A stretch of 64,000 nucleotides of DNA. Origin: Kaistella montana (lineage in GTDB: Bacteria; Bacteroidota; Bacteroidia; Flavobacteriales; Weeksellaceae). Of the stretch, positions 50,853-58,769 are shown piece after piece (positions within the stretch are counted from its first letter, which is position 1; every line of letters begins with the position of its first letter). The translations under genes were made by a program, and so were the position numbers. The stretch spans positions 248,001 through 312,000 of the forward strand of contig NZ_JANFQP010000001.1 in NCBI RefSeq assembly GCF_024436175.1. The letters are read 5' to 3'. Under the pieces are notes generated by a model, which did no database searches, was not told where the DNA came from, and saw only the letters and a list, made by a program, of their open reading frames with translations.

Positions 50853-52168
50853 TGAAACCAAATTTTACACAAAAAGTTACGAATTGGGGCAATTTTTTGG
50901 TCGTGGAAAAAGAAATGAAATCTGAAGATTCTATCCAAAAAATTAAAGAATTCGTACAAAATAATAACGAAGTTATCGCTCGCGGAAACGGCCGATGTTA
51001 TGGTGATGCCTCGCTTTCTGAACATATATTATCTACCAAAAGACTCAATAAATTTATCAGTTTTGATCGGTTGAACGGTGTGATTGAATGTGAATCCGGA
51101 GTGTTGCTTTCGGAGGTGCTCGAAGTTTGTGTTCCTCAAGGTTATTTTCTTTATGTGACGCCCGGAACTAAATTTGTATCCGTTGGAGGTGCTATCGCTT
51201 CGGATGTTCATGGCAAAAATCATCATTTGGAAGGTTGCTTTTCCGAATATGTGCAGGAGTTTTCTTTATTAAATGAAAAAAGTGAAGTCATTACTTGCTC
51301 GCGAACTGAAAATTCTGAAAAATTCTGGGCAACCATTGGCGGAATGGGACTTACAGGAATTATTATTTCCGCCAAATTTAAATTGAAAAATATTGAAACT
51401 GCATATATTCGTCAAGAATCCATCAAAGCCGATAACTTAGATGAAATCTTTAAACTATTCGAAGAAAGCGGTGCGTGGACTTATAGCGTAGCTTGGATTG
51501 ACTGTCTGCAAAAAGGGAAAAAATTAGGAAAAAGTATTTTGATGAGAGGCGAACATGCCTTCAGACATGAATTATCCAAAAATCTTCAGGAAAATCCTTT
51601 AAGATTAAAGTCAAAATTAATGCCCACAATACCTTTTTATCTTCCAAATTTTGTTCTGAATAAATGGACGGTAAAGTTATTCAATTGGTTGTATTTCATT
51701 AAACAACAGAAAAAAGAGACAAAGAATTATGTGGATTATGAAACTTTTTTCTACCCTTTGGATGTGATGAATGACTGGAATAAAATCTATGGAAAAGAAG
51801 GTTTTATTCAATATCAAATGGTGATTCCCAAAGAAAATGGGAAAGAAGGAATGAAAAAAATCCTGGAAACCATCGCCAAAAGCGGAAACGGTTCTTTCCT
51901 CGCTGTGTTGAAACTTTTCGGGAAAAACAATCCAGAAGCTTACAACTCTTTCCCAATGGAAGGTTATACCTTGGCTTTGGATTTTAAAGTGAACAAAAAT
52001 CTCAAAAATTTGGTGGAAAAACTGGATGTGATTGTTGAAGAATTCGGTGGAAGAATTTATTTAACCAAAGACAGCATGAGCAAATCCAGCTTGACCAATT
52101 ATTTGCAAAATGTGCAGAATCCTAAATTTGTTTCGTTGCAGCACAAAAGAATCATTAATAATAACTGA
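50852..52168 (+). CDS. dprE1: DprE1-like FAD-dependent polyprenylphosphoryl-ribose 2'-oxidase
   Basis: Flavoprotein predicted to oxidise the 2'-OH of polyprenyl-phospho-ribose. 438 residues from ATG 50852; a GTG start 13 codons upstream is rejected. The FAD PCMH domain has VIARGNGRCYGDASLSEHI and KFVSVGGAIASDVHGKNHH (the mycobacterial protein has the same HGKNHH, whose His carries the flavin), then FWATIGGMGLTGIIISAKF. The C-terminal substrate domain has EGFIQYQMVIPKENGKE, VLKLFGKNNPEAYNSFPMEG and GGRIYLTKDS. Ala375 occupies the position of mycobacterial Cys387 (GYTLALDF against GWNICVDF). Gene order supports the call. Confidence 0.88.
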   Translation: MKPNFTQKVTNWGNFLVVEKEMKSEDSIQKIKEFVQNNNEVIARGNGRCYGDASLSEHILSTKRLNKFISFDRLNGVIECESGVLLSEVLEVCVPQGYFLYVTPGTKFVSVGGAIASDVHGKNHHLEGCFSEYVQEFSLLNEKSEVITCSRTENSEKFWATIGGMGLTGIIISAKFKLKNIETAYIRQESIKADNLDEIFKLFEESGAWTYSVAWIDCLQKGKKLGKSILMRGEHAFRHELSKNLQENPLRLKSKLMPTIPFYLPNFVLNKWTVKLFNWLYFIKQQKKETKNYVDYETFFYPLDVMNDWNKIYGKEGFIQYQMVIPKENGKEGMKKILETIAKSGNGSFLAVLKLFGKNNPEAYNSFPMEGYTLALDFKVNKNLKNLVEKLDVIVEEFGGRIYLTKDSMSKSSLTNYLQNVQNPKFVSLQHKRIINNN

Positions 52169-52191
52169 AATATTTCTACTAATTCTAATTT

Positions 52192-52917
52192 ATGATCATA
52201 CTCGGAAGCAATTCAGAAGTTGCGCAAGCCTTTGTAGAAAAGGTTTTAGAAGCTGGTGGAAAATATTCAACGATATTTTTGGTTACCTCTAATCGGGAAA
52301 CTACTGAAAAATTTGCCCGTCATCTCGATGTGAAATACCTTCAAGGTTCCGAAATCATTGAGTTCGATTTGTTGAAGGAAAATGAATACACCAAGTTGGA
52401 AGCGATTTCTTCTGATTTGCTGTTTTGCGCAACGGGTTTTCTGGGTGAAGGAACCGAAGAAGGATTGTATGACCCTAAAAACACTGCAAATATTGTCGAT
52501 ATTAATTACGCAAAACTGATTCCGTTGCTCAATTTTTTTGCTCAGAAAATGGAAAGACAACGTTCCGGAACAATGATCGTTTTGTCTTCGGTAGCGGGAG
52601 ATCGTGGAAGACAGAGCAATTTCATTTACGGAAGTGCAAAAGCGGGTTTAACGGCTTATTTGAGCGGATTGAGGAATTATATGTTCAACCGAAAAGTTCA
52701 CGTAATGACAATAAAACCAGGATTTATGGATACGAAAATGACCGAAGGTTTGCCACTGAATCCAAAATTGACTGCGACACCAAAACAAGCCGCAGAAGCC
52801 ATTTACAGAGCATTTAAAAAGAAAAAAAATGTTGCGTATGTTCTGCCGATTTGGGGATTGATTATGTTGATTATCAGAAGTATTCCGGAATTTATTTTTA
52901 AAAAACTAAAACTCTAA
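52192..52917 (+). CDS. dprE2: DprE2-like short-chain dehydrogenase (2'-keto reductase)
   Basis: NAD(P)H-dependent reductase predicted to finish the ribose-to-arabinose epimerisation begun by DprE1. 241 residues: Rossmann start MIILGSNSEVAQAF, then S133 in VLSSVAGDRGRQSNFIYGS and the YxxxK pair Tyr146/Lys150. The NFIYGSAKAGLTAYLSGL segment and the C-terminal IIRSIPEFIFKKLKL match mycobacterial DprE2 (RHIPRSIFRKL at its end), which argues for this subgroup over generic SDR. It is 23 bp downstream of dprE1 and 18 bp upstream of the phosphatase gene. Confidence 0.87.
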   Translation: MIILGSNSEVAQAFVEKVLEAGGKYSTIFLVTSNRETTEKFARHLDVKYLQGSEIIEFDLLKENEYTKLEAISSDLLFCATGFLGEGTEEGLYDPKNTANIVDINYAKLIPLLNFFAQKMERQRSGTMIVLSSVAGDRGRQSNFIYGSAKAGLTAYLSGLRNYMFNRKVHVMTIKPGFMDTKMTEGLPLNPKLTATPKQAAEAIYRAFKKKKNVAYVLPIWGLIMLIIRSIPEFIFKKLKL

Positions 52918-52935
52918 GAAACAGGATTTCGATTG

Positions 52936-53523
52936 ATGAAAAAATTATATTGCTTCGATTTTGACGGAACTTTAACCTACAAAGACACGATGTTTTTGTA
53001 CTTGAAATTTTATGACGCTACGAAATTTAGGATTCAGTTTGTCAAGCATATTCCACTGTTTGTTTTGCTTAAATTAAAGCTTGCGGATGCCGAAAAAGTG
53101 AAGAAAAGTTTCATTGCATCCATTTTAAAAGGAGAAAGTAAAAGCAAAATCGAAAAGAAAGCAGAACTTTTTTTTAAAGAGTTTTATCCGCAAATTTTCA
53201 GAGAGAATGCTTTGGAATTCATCAAAAACATTGACTACGAAAATACCGAATCCTATATCGTTTCCGCTTCTTTGGATATTTGGGTAGCGCCTTTTGCTAA
53301 TGAGTTTAAGATGAAGCTTTTGTCCACACAGGCCGAATTTAAAAATGATAAATTCACTGGAAATTTCATCGGTAAAAATTGTAATGGAGCTGAAAAAGTA
53401 AACCGAATTAAAGAAGCTGTTTCCGACAGAAAATTCGATAAAACCATCGCGTTTGGTGATACTTCGGGCGATCGGGAAATGTTGGCTTGGGCAAATGAAA
53501 GCCATTTTGAATTTTTTCACTAA
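52936..53523 (+). CDS. HAD-IB family phosphatase
   Basis: 195-residue HAD phosphatase (SerB-like subgroup IB). Motif I CFDFDGTLTYKD with nucleophile Asp8 and Asp10, motif II SASLD, motif III Lys around NCNGAEKVNRIKE and motif IV AFGDTSGDREML. A helical cap lies between motifs I and II. ATG 52936 is used; the TTG one codon upstream is rejected. Its place as last gene of the operon suggests it removes the 5-phosphate from polyprenyl-phospho-ribose-5-phosphate, a step done in mycobacteria by an unrelated PAP2-type protein; this is inference. Confidence 0.85.
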   Translation: MKKLYCFDFDGTLTYKDTMFLYLKFYDATKFRIQFVKHIPLFVLLKLKLADAEKVKKSFIASILKGESKSKIEKKAELFFKEFYPQIFRENALEFIKNIDYENTESYIVSASLDIWVAPFANEFKMKLLSTQAEFKNDKFTGNFIGKNCNGAEKVNRIKEAVSDRKFDKTIAFGDTSGDREMLAWANESHFEFFH

Positions 53524-53562
53524 TTTTAACTGCTGAAAATCATAATAAGAAAGTACAAAAAA

Positions 53563-54735
53563 ATGGACAAAATATATCTGGACAATGCTGCTACAACACC
53601 GCTTTCAGAAGAGGTAATTGATGCAATGGTGTCGGTAATGAAAGTTACTTATGGCAATCCTTCATCCACCCACAGTTTCGGGCAAGAAGCTAAAATCCTT
53701 ATCGAAAAAGCTAGGAGAGAAGTTGCCGATTATTTGCATGTTACTCCGGCTGAAATCATCTTCACTTCATGCGGAACGGAGTCCAATAATATGATCATCA
53801 AATCTTGCGTGGATCATATTGGTGTGGAGCGAATCATTACTTCGCCATTGGAACACAAATGTGTTGCAGAAACAGTTCTGGAGATGAAAAACAGGAGAGG
53901 CGTTGAGGTGGTTTACCTTCGACCAGACCAAAAAGGGGATTTGGATCTCAATAAACTTGAAGAATTATTAAAAAACTCCGAAAAGAAAACTTTGGTAAGT
54001 TTGATGCATGCCAATAACGAAATCGGAAATCTTCTCGACATCAAAAAAGTAGCGGAAATTTGCAAAGAAAACAATGCTCTTTTCCATTCAGATACGGTAC
54101 AATCAATGGCGCACATGGATTTGGATTTTTCCGATATTCAGGTAGATTTTGCGAGCTGCAGTGCTCATAAATTTCATGGTCCCAAAGGAAGCGGATTTGC
54201 TTTTATCAGAAAATCTTCAGGATTAAAAGGGATAATCACCGGTGGTCCGCAAGAAAGATCATTGAGAGCAGGAACTGAAAACGTTTGTGGAATCGTGGGT
54301 TTAGGAAAAGCGTTGGAACTTTCGTTGAAAAATATGAATGATTATGCTTCTCACATCAAAGGAATCAAAAATTATACAATCGAAAAACTTTCGAATGAAA
54401 TAGAAGGAGTGAAATTCAACGGTAGAAGTGCTGAAGAAGGAAGTTTATACACTGTTTTAAGCGTTCTTTTGCCATTCAAAGATCCAATGATTGGTTTGAA
54501 ACTAGACATGAAAGGAATCGCAATTTCTCAGGGAAGTGCCTGTTCATCGGGCGCGTCTAAACCATCAATGGTCATGATGATGATTTTGGATGAAGAAGAA
54601 ATGGAACAATCAACGCCTCTAAGAATTTCATTCAGCCACCTCACTACTAAAAAAGATATTGATGTTTTAGTGGATGCTTTAAAAGAAATCGCTTCAGCTT
54701 CTAAGATAGAAAAAACAAATATTGAACATAGATAG
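53563..54735 (+). CDS. Cysteine desulfurase (IscS/NifS family)
   Basis: PLP enzyme releasing sulfur from cysteine for Fe-S clusters and tRNA thiolation. The 390-residue protein has YLDNAATTPLSEEVIDAM, GTESNNMIIKS, the Lys-PLP motif CSAHKFHGPKGSGFAF (Lys203) and the catalytic Cys327 in SQGSACSSGASKPS. The long flexible Cys loop is of the group I (IscS-like) type. No isc or suf genes flank it. It follows the HAD phosphatase by 39 bp, so it may be read from the same transcript, but functional linkage is doubtful. Confidence 0.92.
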   Translation: MDKIYLDNAATTPLSEEVIDAMVSVMKVTYGNPSSTHSFGQEAKILIEKARREVADYLHVTPAEIIFTSCGTESNNMIIKSCVDHIGVERIITSPLEHKCVAETVLEMKNRRGVEVVYLRPDQKGDLDLNKLEELLKNSEKKTLVSLMHANNEIGNLLDIKKVAEICKENNALFHSDTVQSMAHMDLDFSDIQVDFASCSAHKFHGPKGSGFAFIRKSSGLKGIITGGPQERSLRAGTENVCGIVGLGKALELSLKNMNDYASHIKGIKNYTIEKLSNEIEGVKFNGRSAEEGSLYTVLSVLLPFKDPMIGLKLDMKGIAISQGSACSSGASKPSMVMMMILDEEEMEQSTPLRISFSHLTTKKDIDVLVDALKEIASASKIEKTNIEHR

Positions 54736-54763
54736 AGGATTCGGCAAAGTCGCTAAAAAGTTG

Positions 54764-54771
54764 TAATTTTG
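54764..54771 (+). promoter_or_regulatory. Putative -7 box (TAATTTTG) for trxA
   Basis: Exact consensus 38 nt before ATG 54810. Confidence 0.42.
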
Positions 54772-54809
54772 AACCGAAAAAATAATTTTAATTATAAAAA
54801 TTTATAAAA

Positions 54810-55127
54810 ATGGCATTAGAAATAACAGATCAGTCATTCCAAGAAATGGTTTTGAATTCAGATAAACCTGTATTAGTTGACTTTTGGGCAGTATGGTGTG
54901 GACCATGTAGAATGTTGGGACCAATTGTAGAAGAAATTGCAACTGATTTCGAAGGAAAAGCGGTTGTAGGAAAAGTAGATGTTGACAACAATCAGCAGGT
55001 TTCTGTGGATTACGGCATCAGAAATATTCCTACCGTTTTAATCTTCAAAAACGGGGAAGTAGTAGATAAAATTGTAGGAGTTGCTTCCAAAGAAGTGATT
55101 GCTGAGAAATTATCTGCACATTTATAG
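54810..55127 (+). CDS. trxA: Thioredoxin
   Basis: Cytoplasmic disulfide reductase, 105 residues. Active site FWAVWCGPCRM with C30 and C33, buried Asp in VLVDFWA, cis-Pro in IRNIPTVLIFKNGEVV. No signal peptide. This is the standard small thioredoxin, unlike the exported TlpA-like protein at 26.4 kb. It is monocistronic with a possible -7 box. Thioredoxin reductase is not in the window. Confidence 0.95.
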   Translation: MALEITDQSFQEMVLNSDKPVLVDFWAVWCGPCRMLGPIVEEIATDFEGKAVVGKVDVDNNQQVSVDYGIRNIPTVLIFKNGEVVDKIVGVASKEVIAEKLSAHL

Positions 55128-55190
55128 AAAAAATAATCCCATAAGAATCAATGCTTTCCGAAAAAGAAAGCATTTTTTTTGCAAAAACAT

Positions 55191-55220
55191 TTTGTAGATA
55201 GCCAAAAAGTTGTATTTTTG
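55191..55220 (+). promoter_or_regulatory. Promoter of the tandem tRNA-Asp operon
   Basis: TTTG (55191-55194), 18 nt, TATTTTTG (55213-55220); full consensus with ideal spacing, about 44 nt before the first tRNA. Confidence 0.65.
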
Positions 55221-55264
55221 CACTCACCAAAAAGAAAGAAACTTTCTGAGTAGGTAATTCTAAA

Positions 55265-55338
55265 GATCCGGTAGTTCAGCTGGTTAGAATGCCGCCCTGT
55301 CACGGCGGAGGTCGCGGGTTCGAGTCCCGTCCGGATCG
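55265..55338 (+). tRNA. tRNA-Asp (GTC), copy 1
   Basis: 74-nt cloverleaf without encoded CCA. Acceptor GATCCGG / CCGGATC, discriminator G, anticodon stem CCGCC / GGCGG with loop CTGTCAC and anticodon GTC at 55299-55301, T-arm GCGGGTTCGAGTCCCGT. The D-arm is GTTCAGCTGGTTAGAAT. Confidence 0.97.
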
Positions 55339-55372
55339 CAGAAAAGATTTACAATTTTATCTTCAAAAAATT

Positions 55373-55446
55373 GATCCGGTAGTTCAGCTGGTTAGAATGC
55401 CGCCCTGTCACGGCGGAGGTCGCGGGTTCGAGTCCCGTCCGGATCG
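55373..55446 (+). tRNA. tRNA-Asp (GTC), copy 2, identical to copy 1
   Basis: Exact copy of the first tRNA, starting 34 nt after it ends; anticodon at 55407-55409. The pair is co-transcribed from one promoter and closed by a strong terminator. Confidence 0.97.
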
Positions 55447-55470
55447 CAAGCAGAAATGCAATTTATTACA

Positions 55471-55510
55471 AAACCCCTTAAATCTTGTGGATTTAAGGGG
55501 TTTTTATTTT
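55471..55510 (+). terminator. Rho-independent terminator of the tRNA-Asp operon
   Basis: Perfect 14-bp stem AAACCCCTTAAATC / GATTTAAGGGGTTT with a 5-nt loop, followed by TTTATTTT. Confidence 0.92.
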
Positions 55511-55899
55511 GCTTGAAATGCAGAATCCGACAAAAAAAACAAAAATTAGGAGTCCAATTCGATTACCTTTCTAAATTGAAAATAAAAAGGACACCGAATT
55601 AAAAATCAGAAAAGAGAAAGATTTTCTTAGAAAATCCGAATCGAGAAATTCATTCTCAAAAAACGAGGATACCTCAACAAAAAAGGACACCGAATTGAGA
55701 AAAACAAGGACACCGAACCACTCCAAAACCCTGTGTTAATAGGCGTTCGCAAATTGAACATCTTGTAGGTAAAAATTGATAAAATTATTTTTAACCTACA
55801 CTTTCTTTTGAAGATATACATCGTGTAATCAAGTAGGAAAACGCTCAAACTAACTACCCAAAATTTTAAACAAACTCATTTTAAATATGACAATTTGTT
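55504..55899. other. Non-coding stretch with three GGACACCGAA repeats
   Basis: No credible gene on either strand; stops occur often in all frames. It is A-rich on the plus strand. It holds three copies of GGACACCGAA and nothing else that I can name. It forms the left flank of the islet containing the DUF4838 gene. Confidence 0.6.
55589..55717. repeat. Direct repeats GGACACCGAA(TT), three copies
   Basis: GGACACCGAATT at 55589-55600 and 55685-55696, GGACACCGAA at 55708-55717, each preceded by an A-run. On the minus strand this reads TTCGGTGTCC followed by T-runs. Clustered end repeats of this kind occur at termini of some IS families such as IS21; no transposase is present, so this would be a remnant. 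Confidence 0.6.
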
Positions 55900-58119
55900 T
55901 CAATTGACCCATATTTCATCGATAGCTACTAATGGCTTTTTATTAGGATGGCTTTTCCATTCTGGCAATTGATCTAAAGGAGTAAATGAGACTTTAATAT
56001 ACTGTATGACATCATCCACGATGAAAGTAGTTTTTTGAGTGTTTATCGAATAGTTTTCTTCAGTATTTAGCATCTGTGGAGAGAATACCTGATAATTAAT
56101 CCCATCTTTTGAAACGGATACTTGTACATTATTGGGTAGGAATATCCAGTGTCGCTGATCTTCTAAAAATGACATCGATATATCATGAACTCTTTTAGGG
56201 GAATCCATTTTTAAGGTTATGGTATTGGAAAGATTAAATAGAAGCCAGTTGTAGCTGAAATCTGGGAATCCATACATTCCATCTGTTAGTGTTTTTTCTT
56301 TTTTTCCTGGAAAATCAGAAATCCATGGATGCTCAAAATGAACCTCTGATCCAATCGCTGAATTGTCTAAGACTCCGGTCTTTATTATTTTTTTCCATTC
56401 TGTTTCGTATGTTTTAAGGGAATAGCCGCTTTCGGCTAGTTCTGTGATTCCCACCTTTTTTGCAGTGCTAATGAAAGTTTTTACCCTTTTGGGGATCGTT
56501 TTATTTAAGATCCATTTCCCATTTTGATTTTGGACATAGATCCCATTTTTATCACGACCGTAGAATCGCGCTTGTTGCAGATAGGCATAATCAAAGGCTA
56601 ACCTAAGTTTTTGTATCCGGTGGATGATCTGCCTGTCTCCTGATGTTTTTTCTGCGTCGTCAAAGAGGCTGCTCATCTCATCCATAATTTCGGGAGTTAA
56701 ATAAGATTGGTATTCACTTACAGGATTTCCATAAATATCCAGATTCCTTCCGCTTTCTTTTAAATAAAACTTCATTTTCTGAAGATATTCCTTAATGCGT
56801 GGTGCAGCTTTTTGATAATATCCCGCTAGGAAATCATCAAGCAATTGATCGGTATTTTCACTGCTATTCCATAGTTTTTTGGCTAATAAATAGGTTTTAA
56901 TCTCATTTTGGTGTACGTAATGATTACCGCCTAGTTGGGCAAAGACTCCATCTACATTCATCGTTTTATAGTATTCTATATTTTCTCCAATATTTAATAC
57001 ATCAGGAAACGGTGCTACATAATTGGTAAATTGGGTATAATAATCCCAAATAAATACATTGGGCGTTTTCTGTAACCAGCCCTTGAGGTTGTCGACAAAA
57101 AATGCAGCAGATTTTTCTTTTGCAACCGGATCATTTCGAAAAAGGTCTATATTACTTAAAAAGATGATTACATTTTCTCGAGGTCTTGTTTGTAAGGGCG
57201 GTCTGCTTGTAGAACCGTAAGCGAGAGTTGTGAATTTTTTTTCTGGATATCTTTCTGATATTTTATTGATAAATCGCATAAGTGGACCTTGAGGACCTCC
57301 TTCTGCTTCATTAATGGGTCTGCATAGATCACATTCACAATATCCAATATCATCGTTGGGACTTATGGACCAGTACTTTGCCGTTGGATGTTCTTTAAAA
57401 AGTTTTTCTAACGAAACAATGGTCTCTTCAAATACTTTTTCATTGGATAAACAAAGTTGCTCTGGTCTTCTTTTTCCTTGAAAAAATGCAAAATACTCGG
57501 GATGTGCCTTAAAATTTTCTGGGGACACTAATCGGTTATAGCTATGTCCCCAAAGTCCCCATAAGTCTTCGAGATAGTGTAATTTATGCCAATCCATATA
57601 CTCTTGATCATTGATGGCGGTAGAGTGAATTTCTCTATAATTGAATGAAGGGCTTTCGTTGATTTGTAAGGGGAGTTCTATATTAATCTCTTTTAAAGAT
57701 GGGCATACAGCAGGCTCGTTGGGTGCCCATTTTTTACATTGTAAATAGTTTTCTATAAAATGATATACTGCGTAAAGGACGCCCTTATTTGGATTTCCAA
57801 TCAATAGAATATCCTTGCCCTCATTCTTGATTTCAAAGGCATCTTGTTTTGAGGTGAGGTCTTGCATCTCCTTTTCACGGATGATGAGGTAATCATGATG
57901 AGGAGTCTTGTGATTCTCAATGGGAAGGTTTATTCCGGTTACTTCCTGAAAATAGTGAGAGATTATTTGGGCAGCTTTTATTTCTGTTGTTCCAGCCTTT
58001 TCAGAAATGAGTATGGCGTACGAGGAATTTCCTGATTTTGTCAGGCATATCTCCCTCTTTTGTGCATGATGAATGCTTGCAATCATAAGAAAAAATAGGG
58101 TAATACAGGTTTCTTTCAT
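55900..58119 (-). CDS. DUF4838 domain-containing exported protein, probable glycan-active
   Basis: 739 residues, signal peptide MKETCITLFFLMIASIHHAQ. Residues about 40-130 resemble the alpha-glucuronidase N-terminal (GH67N-like) domain (AAQIISHYFQEVTGINLPIE, KGVLYAVYHFIENYLQCKKW). The central DUF4838 barrel has SPSFNYREIHSTAINDQEY, WSISPNDDIGYCECDLCRPI with a possible Cys cluster, and FIWDYYTQFTNYVAPFP. The last about 130 residues look like a beta-sandwich carbohydrate-binding (F5/8-like) module. It is probably a periplasmic glycoside-acting protein; no activity is established. It stands alone, with no SusC/D or sulfatase partner, between two non-coding stretches, suggesting acquisition or a decayed locus. 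Confidence 0.85.
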   Translation of the reverse strand: MKETCITLFFLMIASIHHAQKREICLTKSGNSSYAILISEKAGTTEIKAAQIISHYFQEVTGINLPIENHKTPHHDYLIIREKEMQDLTSKQDAFEIKNEGKDILLIGNPNKGVLYAVYHFIENYLQCKKWAPNEPAVCPSLKEINIELPLQINESPSFNYREIHSTAINDQEYMDWHKLHYLEDLWGLWGHSYNRLVSPENFKAHPEYFAFFQGKRRPEQLCLSNEKVFEETIVSLEKLFKEHPTAKYWSISPNDDIGYCECDLCRPINEAEGGPQGPLMRFINKISERYPEKKFTTLAYGSTSRPPLQTRPRENVIIFLSNIDLFRNDPVAKEKSAAFFVDNLKGWLQKTPNVFIWDYYTQFTNYVAPFPDVLNIGENIEYYKTMNVDGVFAQLGGNHYVHQNEIKTYLLAKKLWNSSENTDQLLDDFLAGYYQKAAPRIKEYLQKMKFYLKESGRNLDIYGNPVSEYQSYLTPEIMDEMSSLFDDAEKTSGDRQIIHRIQKLRLAFDYAYLQQARFYGRDKNGIYVQNQNGKWILNKTIPKRVKTFISTAKKVGITELAESGYSLKTYETEWKKIIKTGVLDNSAIGSEVHFEHPWISDFPGKKEKTLTDGMYGFPDFSYNWLLFNLSNTITLKMDSPKRVHDISMSFLEDQRHWIFLPNNVQVSVSKDGINYQVFSPQMLNTEENYSINTQKTTFIVDDVIQYIKVSFTPLDQLPEWKSHPNKKPLVAIDEIWVN

Positions 58120-58769
58120 TCAATTACAAGTACTTTCATAAAGTATATTTTTGTAAATACCGTTTTCTTATAAAAAGTTAAATAAGAAAGTACAAATGTT
58201 AATCATTTTTTTTATAAAAACAATATTTTCCGTAAAAATTAATTTTCGATTCTGTTTTTCTGTAAATCAAAGATAATCAGTGCTGTGAAAGCTATAGGTT
58301 ATTTTTAATAATTAGGTCATCAATGAAAAAATAACAACTTGAAAGATTCGGCAGAAGCATGTAGCGTAGGTTTGTCTAATGCTGTCCATACCAAATGCAT
58401 GTTAAAGACGGGTTAGCTACCCATAAGTACCGTATCAACTTCGAGTTATCTTCAATAAAAAAGTATTAAAAATCCATTGTTTTTCCAATGTTTTATTAGA
58501 CTTACTATGGACTTACTATAGATTTACTATGGACTTATCTCGAAGTATCCTAGAAGTGACCCGTCCTGAAATACAAGTAATATAGTTTTAATAATGTTAC
58601 ATCTGATAGCATCTTCAGTTTACGATTTCGTAAAGCTAGGGAGGTTTAAATGATGTTAAAATTTCTTTAAACTAATAATCATCATCAAATAATATTTTGT
58701 AGGATGCGTAAAAAATGCTAATATTGTTATGAATCCAAACGCATTAAAAATATTAAAAAAATACACAAT
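58120..58769. other. 650-bp non-coding stretch with tandem repeat and possible IS-end remnant
   Basis: All six frames are broken. It carries the 11-bp tandem repeat at 58500-58543, a TGACCCGTCCTGAAATA motif at 58558-58574, and a 25-codon open stretch near 58340-58415 that could be a gene fragment but has no start or recognisable family. Upstream of glgC I see no exact -7 box; TAATATTG at about 58720 is a near match. Nothing else can be supported. Confidence 0.6.
58500..58543. repeat. 11-bp tandem repeat, four copies
   Basis: GACTTACTATG, GACTTACTATA, GATTTACTATG, GACTTATCTCG. The first three differ by one base or two and the fourth is divergent. The period is close to one helical turn. Confidence 0.85.

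Noticed and set aside
55289-55516. 75-codon open frame with a repeated RMPPCHGGGRGFESRPDR peptide
   Set aside because: It is a translation of the two tRNA-Asp genes and terminator, not a protein gene.
58340-58415. Gene fragment in the islet spacer
   Set aside because: About 25 open codons with no start, no recognisable motif and stops on both sides; too little to call a pseudogene.
58500-58543. CRISPR array
   Set aside because: The repeats are 11 bp with no spacers, and no cas genes occur.
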